The position numbers and the translations under genes were made by a program. Source: Paenibacillus sp. J2TS4 (GTDB taxonomy: Bacteria; Bacillota; Bacilli; Paenibacillales; NBRC-103111). From it: a stretch of DNA of 64,000 nucleotides. The stretch is from contig NZ_BOSH01000011.1 in NCBI RefSeq assembly GCF_018403245.1, positions 1-64,000 on the forward strand. The letters are read 5' to 3'. This document shows, piece by piece, positions 7,621 to 16,605 of the stretch (within the stretch, counting starts at the first letter, position 1; each line of letters opens with the position of its first letter). Under the pieces are notes generated by a model. That model saw only the letters and a program-made list of their open reading frames with translations, ran no database searches and had not been told where the DNA came from.

Positions 7621-9243
7621 TTATTGCTTTTGGTAGCGTTCATAGGCCGTCTCATAGATTTTCATGTAACGTTCCAGCCCCATCTTCTCCATCTTTTGGA
7701 CATAATCGTCCCACTCGGAGAACGAAGCGGCGCCCGTAATGAATTTATCTCTCATCTCTTCGATAAAGATATCCAGATCGGATTGAATCGTCGTCAATTC
7801 ATCCTGCTCCTCGGTCGTAAAGTTAAAGGCGGGCCAGATTTCTTCATCTTTAAGGGTGTAGGGCAGAGCCTTAGTGGTGTTCTCTATTGAAGAGGGACGA
7901 CCCTCCGCTCCTTTAAAAAACTTATGCTTAATAATGCCCGGATAATAGCCTCCCGGCCAAATCAAATACTGGCTGACCGCCTGATCCAGGTTAAGCCCTT
8001 TAGGATTGTTAATGATTTCATCCGTATATTCCAGTTCACCGCTCGGCTGCTCCTTGTAGGTTACGTCCTTAAAGCCCATGAAGAACATTCTCGCTCCTTC
8101 ATCGCTATAGAAGTAATCCATCCAGCGAACGGCAGCTTCGGGATTTTGATTCTTGTCGGTAATAATGAATTGACCCAAATTTCCGAGCGGAGAACCGATC
8201 GCCGTATTTTTCCGATCCCCGTAAGGACCTTCCAAGACTGGCATCCCAATGTAGCCTTGTTGGTTAAAGATCGACTCCGGATTTACATTGGAGACGAAGC
8301 CGTATACCCCTTCCGAAGCTCTCGCCGTAAATTCCGCTGTTTTGAGCGATAAAATTTCCTTATCGATCAGCCCTTCGCTGTACAGCTTATTTGTATACTC
8401 CAATATTTCTTTATAACGTGGATCGGCAGGAATAAACCGCAGCTTCTTCGTCTCGGGATCTTCATCAATATGGACATTAGCTGTCCCGTGGTTGTTCAGC
8501 CCGAAGGAGCCTTTCAGGAAGTCCAGCAGTTGGCTGATTCCTAAGGCGCCATAAGGGATTTCATCCGCCTGCCCGTTCCCGTTCGGATCTCCTTCCTTAA
8601 TCTGCTTCAGCACATTATAAAATTCGTCCAGCGTCGTCGGCTCCTGCAGGCCGAGGTTATCCAGCCATTCCTTCTTCATCCAGGGCGTTCTCGTTCGCAC
8701 GGCCATGAATTCAGGATCGCGAATCGTCGGGAAAGAGTAGATGTTCCCGTCCGGCATCGTTATTCCTTTTTTGACAATCGGATAGTCATCCATCAGCTTT
8801 TTGAAATTGGGGGCATATTCCTCTATCAAATCATTCAGTGGAAGGAACACCCCTTCTGTTCCATACCGGATCAGATCGGGCTTGGAGACCGCGGTAGCAT
8901 ACAGCAGCTCCGGATAATCTCCCCCGGCTAGCAAAAGATTGCGCTTTTCAGTCAATGTTTCTACTTGAACCGTATCCCACTCCATATGAAGATTGGTCAT
9001 TTTCTCATATTCCTGCCAGAGCATCAGATTGTTCCAATCGGCGGAGGCAAAAAACTTCCCGGCAAAAGCTTTCATCGTAATCGGCTCATTAACGATCGGC
9101 ATTCCCGTTTCATTCAAATTATCCAGAATGCTGTCGTCCCTCTCCGCTTTACCGCCCCCGCCTCCACCTCCACATGCCGACAGTAATGTACCTGTCAAAG
9201 TAACAGACAATGCGAGCGAACACCACGCTCTTCTCCTCATCAT
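7621..9243 (-). CDS. Sugar-binding lipoprotein of the LipO/YtcQ type, without adjacent permeases
   Basis: This is a family 1 extracellular solute-binding protein of 540 residues. It has a lipoprotein signal (lipobox LLSAC, then a run of glycines), so it is anchored outside the membrane. Residues near DPNGNGQADEIP form an EF-hand-like calcium loop (D-x-N-x-N-G-x-x-D-E). Large parts are clearly related to the lipoprotein at 33515-35149, for example NDLIEEYAPN and MPDGNIYS. No permease gene is attached, so it may feed the importer encoded at 31.5-33.4 kb or another one; that link is inference. GGAGGAGG precedes tandem ATG codons at 9243/9240. A cre-like site lies about 125 bp upstream. Confidence 0.85.
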   Translation of the reverse strand: MMRRRAWCSLALSVTLTGTLLSACGGGGGGGKAERDDSILDNLNETGMPIVNEPITMKAFAGKFFASADWNNLMLWQEYEKMTNLHMEWDTVQVETLTEKRNLLLAGGDYPELLYATAVSKPDLIRYGTEGVFLPLNDLIEEYAPNFKKLMDDYPIVKKGITMPDGNIYSFPTIRDPEFMAVRTRTPWMKKEWLDNLGLQEPTTLDEFYNVLKQIKEGDPNGNGQADEIPYGALGISQLLDFLKGSFGLNNHGTANVHIDEDPETKKLRFIPADPRYKEILEYTNKLYSEGLIDKEILSLKTAEFTARASEGVYGFVSNVNPESIFNQQGYIGMPVLEGPYGDRKNTAIGSPLGNLGQFIITDKNQNPEAAVRWMDYFYSDEGARMFFMGFKDVTYKEQPSGELEYTDEIINNPKGLNLDQAVSQYLIWPGGYYPGIIKHKFFKGAEGRPSSIENTTKALPYTLKDEEIWPAFNFTTEEQDELTTIQSDLDIFIEEMRDKFITGAASFSEWDDYVQKMEKMGLERYMKIYETAYERYQKQ

Positions 9244-9367
9244 GAATGGCCTCCTCCAGGGATAGACGATTCAGCCTCGACCGGCAACTGCCTGCTAGAG
9301 TCACTATATATCAAATCTGCCCGCCAGATCACTCACTGACCGAAATCCCATGTTATAAAAAACAAAC

Positions 9368-9381
9368 GGTAAGCGTTTACA
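9368..9381. promoter_or_regulatory. cre-like site (CcpA) upstream of the orphan sugar-binding gene
   Basis: GGTAAGCGTTTACA matches the catabolite-response consensus TGWAANCGNTNWCA at 13 of 14 positions. Its position, 125 bp upstream of the sugar-binding lipoprotein start, fits carbon catabolite control, though binding is not shown. Confidence 0.5.
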
Positions 9382-9642
9382 AAGGAGTCAGATTTAATTC
9401 ACTGGGAACCTGGTACCTGGACAATCTCACTAAATTGGAATCACGCTCCCTTCTTAAGCGGCATTTCGGTACGGATCTTACAAAATACGGACATTCGAAA
9501 GTCTGCACCGCATCAAAATCGCTTCCATTTTATTGAATAAACCTCCTGCCGTCAAGGTTATATTCAGCTAACTTGCATTAAAATACGAAATATTTCGAAT
9601 TTTATAAATATTTAGTAGGTGTAATAGATTCCGTATTCCTAA

Positions 9643-9902
9643 TTCGATTGGGAGCTTGCAGAGAAAGGAGTGCTTCAGGTTAAATACTCCTTCCCCTATT
9701 CGGATCTAGATTACTCATCGGAAGAAGAGATTGGACAGAGCGGAAACGCATTGGAATTCGGTCATACGCTGGAAGCCCAAATACAAGGCCAGATTCGGGC
9801 CGGTTTCGTCATTGCTGGATTATATGAAGATACTTACGGAGGACAAAAGGCATTGGGCCAGTATACCCACACAGTTTTATCGCAACAAAGGCAATCAGGC
9901 CT
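9643..9902 (+). pseudogene. Remnant of a SAM-dependent methyltransferase C-terminus
   Basis: The frame opens at 9643 and carries FDWELAEKGVLQVKY, SFPYSDLDY, then LEFGHTLEAQIQGQIRAGFV and IAGLYEDTYGG. This order is typical of the last 80 residues of Paenibacillus/Bacillus class I methyltransferases. After about 9845 the similarity continues in another frame (ASIPTQFYRNKGN, compare the usual IPTFIATRAVK end), so a frameshift is present. The N-terminal SAM-binding half is absent, and a TAA stands immediately upstream. It is therefore a decayed gene fragment, not an expressed protein. Confidence 0.65.
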
Positions 9903-10222
9903 GCCTGAGGATGACTTTAATGCGAAGGCTCATGGACCGCTGCTAGCAGGATAGGCTGCTTTATGATGAGACCTTTTGGACCATTATCCCCTTCATTCAG
10001 GAACTTTCTATTCCGCAACTACTCCCTTACCTCCATCCCTTCATTCGAGCAGTCGATTATGCCATGCCCCTTTCGAGCAGATCGATTAGAGCGCGCCCTT
10101 TTCGGAGAGTGATAAGGCCAATGCCCACACTCGGTCCAGAGGAAATCACACGACAGAAATCAACCGTTATTCCTTTGATGCAAAAAAGCTCGCCTGAGGC
10201 CGAGGTGGCTATTGCTTATTAT

Positions 10223-10495
10223 CATTCCGCTCTCCTGATTGAAGGGGATAGCGGTCAAAAGCATTCCGGGCTCCTGATCGAAGGGGATAGCGGTTAAAAG
10301 CATTCCAGGCTCCTGATCGAAGGGGATAGCGGTCAAAAGCATTCCGGGCTCCTGATCGAAGGGGATAGCGGTTAAAAGCATTCCAGGCTCCTGATCGAAG
10401 GGGATAGCGGTCAAAAGCATTCCAGGCTCCTGATCGAAGGGGATAGCGGTCAAAAGCATTCCAGGCTCCTGATCGAAGGGGATAGCAGTCAAAAG
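10223..10495. repeat. 39-bp minisatellite, seven tandem copies
   Basis: Seven head-to-tail units of exactly 39 bp fill 10223-10495. Each begins CATTCCAGGCTCCTGATCG and ends GGGGATAGCGGTCAAAAG, with a few changes (CCGGGCT or CCAGGCT, GGTTAAAAG or GGTCAAAAG, AGCAGT in the last). A and B variants alternate in copies 2 to 5. Because 39 is a multiple of three, all frames look open and periodic on the minus strand, but no start, signal or gene-like composition supports a protein. The array lies between the methyltransferase remnant and the 3' end of the response regulator gene. Confidence 0.9.
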
Positions 10496-10697
10496 GGGAT
10501 ATAGGAGACATATGAAGGGATCTATGACCTGCTAGTATAGGCCCTGTTCCTTAATATTGTGAAGGGGGTATTCCCTATGCCAATGCCTGTGCAGCCATGC
10601 AAGTCAGGAGAGGTCCGCGTCGTAAAGAAAGGGACAGGTCCATACCACCCTTCAAGCATCCGTCCAATCCAAGCAGACGGGGTATTGCCACTTCATG

Positions 10698-12362
10698 TTA
10701 GCGTCCAGATTCGCTCGTCGCAGAATCGTCTTTCCCCTTATGCCTCATCCGATATTCGTTAGGGGTATGTCCTTCGTATTTCTTGAAAACTTTACTGAAG
10801 TATTTCTCATCCACATAACCAACCATCGCCGCCACCTGAGCAACTTTTAAATTCCGGTTAGCCAGCAGTTCCTTCGCTTTGCTCATCCGGATGCGGGTCG
10901 TGTAGTCGGACAGATTCTCCCCGAATACCTGTTTAAACTTTCGAGAAATATATTCCCGGCTTAAATGGAATCGGGCAGACAGATCATGAAGAGCGACTTC
11001 CTCATCATAGTGCTGACGGATATACCGCTCTATTTCATAAATCCCGTTACGTTCCCTTTTGCGATTCTCCTCGATCCGCCTGGACAGTTCCATTAGACTT
11101 CCGGTCAATTCCTTCCTCCATTGCTCTACCGACAATGTCCCTTCGTCCGTCAGGGGAATGATGCACGGCCCCTGCTCCCGCATCCGGGCATTCGTTCGCT
11201 CCGGGTCTTCGGCATCCGCCGCATATTGATTGTGCCAGGCCGTTCTCAGCACCTCGTACTCCTGAATCCACAGCTCGAATTGCTGCAGCGGAATTAACGG
11301 GAGCCGGGCTACCGCTTCGAACCAGCGGCCCACGGCCTCGGTGATCCGCCTCTCCTGTCCGCTGCTGACCGCAAAGCGCAAGCTCTCTTCGAAATCGGTC
11401 AAATGCAGCGAAAGGCTTGGAGCCGTCTCCTGCTCTGGAAGGTATGGATGTATCCAGCGGCTTCTCCGCAGCAAATCACGCTGTCTCAGCGCGATGCCCG
11501 CTTCCCGGAATGATTCAGGAAGCCCTTCCGGAAACGGATGAACCCTGCCTAAACCAAATTCAAATCTCCCGCCCAGTGTCCGGCCGATCGCCTCATTCAA
11601 GCTTTCCAGCAGCGAGCCGGAGGCGCTCAAATCTTCCCACAGCAGCAGCACGATTTCGCTTGCGCTGTTCCAGCAGCGAAATGCGTATCCCCTACCTTCC
11701 GCTGTAAGAAATTCGTTGCATATATTAATCAGGCTGAAAAAGAGCAGATCTTTGCCGGAGGCGAACTTTTGACGGACTCGTCTGTTCATCGTATCCAGGT
11801 GAAGAATGGCTACCTGGCATTCCGGATGAGTAAGCGGCGCTATCTTGAACTCATCTCGCAAATTCTCGCGAATGGAGCGGTAATAAGAGGGCTCGTTCAG
11901 TAGCTGCGAGAACATCTGGTCCCAATACACCGGCTTAATCTGATTCATTTCGATCGTCCGTCGGCGTTCACGGCTCCGTTCCTGCTCCTCCTCTTCCCTG
12001 AGCTGCACCGCCTTGCTTACGGCGGCATGCAATTCTTCAGGATCGATCGGCTTCAGGATATAGTCGATTCCGCCGTGCTTGACCGTCCCCCTCACGTATT
12101 CAAAATCGTCATGTCCGCTAATGACGATCGCCTTGGTCAAGCCGGCATGATGCTGAATCCATTCGAGCAGCTCCACTCCGCTCTGACCCGGCATGATCAT
12201 ATCCGTGAACACGATCTCCGGCTGTTCCCGCTTCATAATGGCAATCGCGGACTGGACATCAGAAGCTTCATAGACCGAAGAGATTCCATACCGCTCCCAG
12301 TCCATCAGCAGTTTAATCGCATCCCGCACATGTTGTTCATCGTCCACGACCAGTACTTTCAT
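10698..12362 (-). CDS. YesN-type response regulator with AraC DNA-binding domain
   Basis: This 554-residue protein has a receiver domain at the N-terminus (acidic D8-D9, phospho-acceptor D54 in VFTDMIMPG, K in the LKPID loop), a long middle region and a C-terminal AraC/XylS double helix-turn-helix (about residues 445-540: HYDEEVALHDLSARF, then VAQVAAMVGYVDEKYFSK). It is the partner of the histidine kinase immediately upstream; the kinase stop and this start overlap by 4 bp (ATGA), showing translational coupling. Such pairs commonly control adjacent sugar-binding and permease genes, here probably the divergent importer at 14744-17907. Confidence 0.93.
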   Translation of the reverse strand: MKVLVVDDEQHVRDAIKLLMDWERYGISSVYEASDVQSAIAIMKREQPEIVFTDMIMPGQSGVELLEWIQHHAGLTKAIVISGHDDFEYVRGTVKHGGIDYILKPIDPEELHAAVSKAVQLREEEEQERSRERRRTIEMNQIKPVYWDQMFSQLLNEPSYYRSIRENLRDEFKIAPLTHPECQVAILHLDTMNRRVRQKFASGKDLLFFSLINICNEFLTAEGRGYAFRCWNSASEIVLLLWEDLSASGSLLESLNEAIGRTLGGRFEFGLGRVHPFPEGLPESFREAGIALRQRDLLRRSRWIHPYLPEQETAPSLSLHLTDFEESLRFAVSSGQERRITEAVGRWFEAVARLPLIPLQQFELWIQEYEVLRTAWHNQYAADAEDPERTNARMREQGPCIIPLTDEGTLSVEQWRKELTGSLMELSRRIEENRKRERNGIYEIERYIRQHYDEEVALHDLSARFHLSREYISRKFKQVFGENLSDYTTRIRMSKAKELLANRNLKVAQVAAMVGYVDEKYFSKVFKKYEGHTPNEYRMRHKGKDDSATSESGR

Positions 12363-14383
12363 TGCTTTCCGTCCTTTCTTGCTTCCTCTTTAAGGGGAAT
12401 CCATAGAATGACCTTGAACCCCTGCGGCTCATTGGCCGCTACCTCCAATCGGGCCAGATCGTCATAGTACAGCTTCAGGCGGAGCAGGACGTTGCTCAGG
12501 CCGATATGGTCATTGAAGACTGAGCCTGCCGCCTCTCCCGTCTCCGTTCCGTTCTTCGCCGAAGGGGAGGGTGCGGTTTCATTATCCAGAGCTCCTCCGC
12601 TATGATCCCGCTCCAACGAAGCCTTAAGCTTCGCCAACGACGAAGGCGGCATTCCTCGGCCATTATCCGACACTTCCAGCCGGAGCATCCTTCCTGCCCC
12701 CGCACCTGCACCTGCACCTGTTCCTGTTCCTGCTACCGCTTCTGCTCCTGTTCCTGTTCCTGCTACCGCTTCTGCTCCTGTTCCTGCTAACACTTCTGCT
12801 TCTGCTCCTGCCTCTGCCTCCGTCTCTTCCGCCGTTACAGCTCCGGTCAACCGAATCTGTTGTCCTCGCAGCGACGAATCAAAGCCGTGCTTGAAATAAT
12901 TTTCGACCAGAGGCTGCAGAATCATCTTCGGAACCGGAGTTTGCAGCACCTCCGGTTCCAGATCAAACTCGCTGGCCAGCTGATTGCCAAACCGCTGCTT
13001 TTGCAGATCCAGATAAGCTTTCACATAATCGACCTCCACCGACAGAGGAACGACCGATTGGTTCGTGTTCATGCTGTAGCGCATCATTTTTCCCAGAGAG
13101 GAAATAAGGGAATAAATTTGCCGCTGCCCTTGCTGCAGCGCCAGCGTCCCGATCGACTGCATTGCATTATTGATAAAATGCGGATTGATCTGCGCTTGCA
13201 AAGCCTTCAGCTCGTTCGTTTTATTAGCCAGCTCCAGCCGGTATTCACGCAATATCAGCTCGTTGATCGTCTCCATCATCGAAGCGAAGCGAGTACCCAA
13301 TAGCGCCAGCTCATCGCTGCCCTTCACTTCAATCTCTACCTGGAGGTTCCCGGTGCGAATCCGGTTAATATACCCGATCAATCGTTTGATCGGGGCTGTT
13401 ACATGGAATGAAATCCATAACGTGGCCAGAATAACGATGACCAGGAAACCGATGAACACGAGCGTATTAATTGCGGTCAGCTGCCGGGCATTTTGATACA
13501 GAACATCGAATGGAATTCGTTTGACGAGCGTCCACTGAAAGTATGGGGTCTCCAATTTCTCATAAATATTCATTCCCGCAAAGCTCTCATCCCTCCAAGA
13601 GAAGCTGCCCTTCTCTTCCCCTCTGCTCAACAAATGCTCCACCCACGGTTCCTTCAGGACTTTGCCCATTTGCTCCGAATCCGGACTATAGACGATCGCT
13701 CCCTGCTCGTCCAGTACGTACAGCAGCTCTTCCTCCCGATTGTACAGCCGTTCGACAATGGCACGAATCGTATCCAGCGCTATATCGATGGAGATTCGTC
13801 CCAGCACTTCCGTGGATGGCGCATCCAAAATCGTACGGTGAAGAGTCAGAACCATCTGCTGGGGAACATATGGAAAATTATCAAAGTGATAATTGCTGCT
13901 CATATGGGTGGTCTCTACCCTCACAACCGGATCCGGGAGCAAGGGAGGGTCCGGTGCAGCCGCCTTCCGGTTGCGCCGAAAGTTGTCATTGATCGCCGCA
14001 TAAGCATCCCCTCTTTTTTGAAAGTAAAGATACACCTGATGAATTTCCGGCACGGTATGACTTACCGATTGAAGGAAGCGAAAGATCTCTCTCTCATCCA
14101 TAAAGCTGCTGTAATCATCCAGGGACCTCGGGTAGTTGAACATATCCCGGATAATCGCATCATTATCCAAAGCAAACGAGGCTTTGCGCACAATGTCCAA
14201 ATAATGAAGCAGATTGGTCTTCCCTTGAAACAACAGGTTGGCGCTGGTGACAACGCTTTCTTGAGCGACGGTTTCTTTCGTGTATTGATAGGTAATGATA
14301 ATAGAAGTCACGATCGGCACAATCGTGGCCGCCAGTAAAAATACGATCAATTTGTTGCGAAGACTTTGTCTGATCTTGAACAT
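12359..14383 (-). CDS. YesM-type sensor histidine kinase with a low-complexity insertion in its ATPase domain
   Basis: From the ATG at 14383 (GAGGT about 7 nt upstream) the protein has 674 residues. It has a membrane helix near residues 11-34, an extracellular sensor region, a second helix near 304-325, a HAMP segment, the His_kinase motif with H402 in NPHFINNAM and a HATPase domain ending near the C-terminus (DNGRGMPP). Between the N-box region (VENYFKHGF) and the DNGRGM motif lies an unusual Ala/Gly/Thr/Glu-rich stretch of about 48 residues (about 517-564), encoded by DNA repeats. A second long loop follows the DNGRGM motif. This insertion is absent from ordinary members and may be variable in length between strains. 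A start at 14464 is possible but has no good ribosome binding site. Confidence 0.92.
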   Translation of the reverse strand: MFKIRQSLRNKLIVFLLAATIVPIVTSIIITYQYTKETVAQESVVTSANLLFQGKTNLLHYLDIVRKASFALDNDAIIRDMFNYPRSLDDYSSFMDEREIFRFLQSVSHTVPEIHQVYLYFQKRGDAYAAINDNFRRNRKAAAPDPPLLPDPVVRVETTHMSSNYHFDNFPYVPQQMVLTLHRTILDAPSTEVLGRISIDIALDTIRAIVERLYNREEELLYVLDEQGAIVYSPDSEQMGKVLKEPWVEHLLSRGEEKGSFSWRDESFAGMNIYEKLETPYFQWTLVKRIPFDVLYQNARQLTAINTLVFIGFLVIVILATLWISFHVTAPIKRLIGYINRIRTGNLQVEIEVKGSDELALLGTRFASMMETINELILREYRLELANKTNELKALQAQINPHFINNAMQSIGTLALQQGQRQIYSLISSLGKMMRYSMNTNQSVVPLSVEVDYVKAYLDLQKQRFGNQLASEFDLEPEVLQTPVPKMILQPLVENYFKHGFDSSLRGQQIRLTGAVTAEETEAEAGAEAEVLAGTGAEAVAGTGTGAEAVAGTGTGAGAGAGAGRMLRLEVSDNGRGMPPSSLAKLKASLERDHSGGALDNETAPSPSAKNGTETGEAAGSVFNDHIGLSNVLLRLKLYYDDLARLEVAANEPQGFKVILWIPLKEEARKDGKQ
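12691..12836. repeat. Triplet-rich tandem repeat inside the kinase gene, with an exact 30-bp duplication
   Basis: The 30 bp at 12721-12750 are repeated exactly at 12751-12780, and a third, diverged copy follows. The surrounding DNA is made of GCTCCTGTTCCT-like and GCACCT hexamers. All units are multiples of three, so copy number changes keep the frame and lengthen or shorten the protein loop. Confidence 0.85.
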
Positions 14384-14743
14384 TCTCTCGACCTCTATTC
14401 CGGGGTAAAGGTGTTGTAGCCGATCCCCTCCCTTAACGATAAATATTAAACTGGATTTTAACAAGACAGGTCAATATTTTCCACCTCTTCGGTCACCATA
14501 GTCGGTGTATTCCAACGCTTACATCCTTTATATTTAGTATTACTCTAGGTTACTCGACGATAAATGATGAGGTGGACTCTGGCAATCTAATCCCTGCAGC
14601 TTCCAAGGCCTTGATTGTTGCAATGCCGGTATACTCGGGGCCGGAGAGCTCATCCATAGCCATCGCAGCCAACATAATCTCCATAGCCATCAACGGCCAT
14701 CTACACGTCGGTATCCGGACAAATAGCAACCGGAGGTGTCCGC

Positions 14744-15628
14744 ATGAACAGCAAAAAAAGAGCCAGCCAATGGCTGCAGCAGATCGTCTTCGTCGGTCCC
14801 GCCTTCTTCTTTTTTTGCTTGATCGTCGTCGTTCCGTTCGGGATGAGCATGTATTACTCGTTCACCGAATGGAATGGAGTCACCAGTCACGTTCGCTGGA
14901 TCGGACTCGATAATTTCCAAACTATTCTGCTGCACGACAAAGATTTTCACCAATCGTTCTGGTTTACGATTCGCTTCACGGCAGCTTCCGTGCTGCTTAC
15001 CAATCTCGTCGGATTTTCCCTTGCTCTCTTACTGACGCAGGCGCTAAAAATCCGCAACATGCTGCGGACGCTGTTCTTCTTGCCCAACGTAATAGGCGGC
15101 CTGCTGCTCGGCTTTATTTGGCAGTTTATCTTCGTCCGGGGCTTTACTACCATCGGTGAACTGACCGGGATCGGACTGTTCGAGCTTCCATGGCTGGGAG
15201 ATTCCGCAACCGCTTTCTGGGGCCTCGTCATCGTCAGCGTCTGGCACGGCTCCGGTTATTTGATGGTCATCTATATTGCGGGATTGGTCAACGTTCCACG
15301 GGATCTGGTCGAAGCCGCCAAGATTGATGGCGCCACCCGATGGCAGACGCTTCGCAACGTTCTCGTCCCTCTAATAATGCCGTCGGTGACCGTCTGCTTA
15401 TTTCTAACCATATCCTGGGCTTTCAAAATGTTTGACCTGAACCTGTCGCTGACCAACGGCGGTCCATACGGCTCGACCCAGTCGGTGGCTCTCAACATTT
15501 ATCAGGAAGCGTTCCGCAATAACCGCTATGGTTTGGGAACCGCCAAAGCGCTTCTCTTCTTTATCGCGGTAGCGCTCATTACGATCGCCCAAGTGACGTT
15601 TACGAAGAAGAAGGAGGTGGAAGCCTGA
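14744..15628 (+). CDS. Sugar ABC transporter permease (MalF/UgpA type)
   Basis: This 294-residue membrane protein has six predicted helices and the binding-protein-dependent permease loop EAAKIDGATRWQTL, which docks on the ATPase. It opens a three-gene importer (permease, permease, binding protein) transcribed away from the kinase/regulator pair. Start: CCGGAGGTGT upstream of ATG at 14744. The next gene begins inside its stop codon (TGATG), so translation is coupled. No ATPase is encoded nearby. As in related Gram-positives, a shared MsmX/MsmK-type ATPase elsewhere is the likely partner. The sugar is unknown. Confidence 0.92.
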   Translation: MNSKKRASQWLQQIVFVGPAFFFFCLIVVVPFGMSMYYSFTEWNGVTSHVRWIGLDNFQTILLHDKDFHQSFWFTIRFTAASVLLTNLVGFSLALLLTQALKIRNMLRTLFFLPNVIGGLLLGFIWQFIFVRGFTTIGELTGIGLFELPWLGDSATAFWGLVIVSVWHGSGYLMVIYIAGLVNVPRDLVEAAKIDGATRWQTLRNVLVPLIMPSVTVCLFLTISWAFKMFDLNLSLTNGGPYGSTQSVALNIYQEAFRNNRYGLGTAKALLFFIAVALITIAQVTFTKKKEVEA

Positions 15629-16464
15629 TGCCCACGGGAAACCGTTACTTCCCGCGCCTGTTCCTTCTGGAAATCATCGCGGTCATACTTGTCCTGCTGT
15701 TTCTGGTCCCTTTTTACTTCGTCATCGTCAACTCGATGAAGACCTTCGGGGAGCTGCTGGCCAACACTGCCAATCTTCCCCAATCCCTCTACTTGGAAAA
15801 CTATGCCCGAGTATGGGAAATCATGAAGTATCCGAAGGCATTCGTTAATTCACTCGCCATTACCGTGCTTAGCAACCTGGGCCTGGTGCTGATCAGCTCC
15901 ATGGCCGCCTATCGGATGGTCCGCCACCCGAGCAAGCTCAACACGATTCTGTTCTCGGCCTTCATCGCCGCGATGGTGATTCCTTTTCAATCCATTATGA
16001 TTCCGCTCGTCAAGGTGGCTAATCTGGCCGGGTTAATGGACAGCCGACTAGGTCTGGTCGTCAACTATTTAGGCTTTGGGGTCTCGCTCAACTTGTTCCT
16101 ATACCATGGTTTCATCAAGTCCATTCCGTTGGAAATCGAGGAATCTGCGCGAGTGGACGGTACTTCCAGCTATGGAGTCTTCTGGCGAATCGTATTTCCG
16201 CTGCTGAAGCCCATGACCGTGACGATCATCCTGCTCAACAGCTTGTGGATCTGGAACGACTTCTTGCTGCCGTCACTTATTCTGAGCAGTCCGGACCTGC
16301 GGACCATTCCACTCTCGACTTACTCGTTCTTCGGTCAATATACGAAGCAGTGGGATTTGGCTTTGGCCGCTCTTGTTCTCGGGGTCGCGCCGCTTGTCAT
16401 CTTTTTCTTCGCCTTGCAGAAGCATATTATTGAAGGAATCACCGCCGGCTCCGTCAAGGGCTAG
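15628..16464 (+). CDS. Sugar ABC transporter permease (MalG/UgpE type)
   Basis: This is the second membrane subunit of the same importer, 278 residues. It has the EAA loop EESARVDGTSSYGVFWRIVFP and a C-terminal GITAGSVKG ending typical of MalG-type permeases. Its ATG shares one base with the stop of the upstream permease. About 140 nt separate it from the binding-protein gene, which has its own ribosome binding site and may be made in higher amount. Confidence 0.92.
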   Translation: MPTGNRYFPRLFLLEIIAVILVLLFLVPFYFVIVNSMKTFGELLANTANLPQSLYLENYARVWEIMKYPKAFVNSLAITVLSNLGLVLISSMAAYRMVRHPSKLNTILFSAFIAAMVIPFQSIMIPLVKVANLAGLMDSRLGLVVNYLGFGVSLNLFLYHGFIKSIPLEIEESARVDGTSSYGVFWRIVFPLLKPMTVTIILLNSLWIWNDFLLPSLILSSPDLRTIPLSTYSFFGQYTKQWDLALAALVLGVAPLVIFFFALQKHIIEGITAGSVKG

Positions 16465-16605
16465 ACCTTAGGGGCGGCGCCCTGTTAACGCTTATCGGTC
16501 TGCAGGTTCATACAGCCACTGTGACTAAAAGCAATATGAAAACGATAGCGAAATTTCTAATCCGTTGTTCAACCCATTTTACACAAATAAAGGGAGGGCT
16601 TTGTC

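Noticed and set aside
10223..10495. Possible CRISPR array
   Set aside because: The 39-bp units are contiguous and alike throughout; there are no unique spacers and no cas genes.
10160..10511. Two minus-strand open frames of 100-110 residues with 13-residue repeats
   Set aside because: They are produced by the 39-bp tandem array, whose unit length is a multiple of three; no ribosome binding site or signal supports translation.
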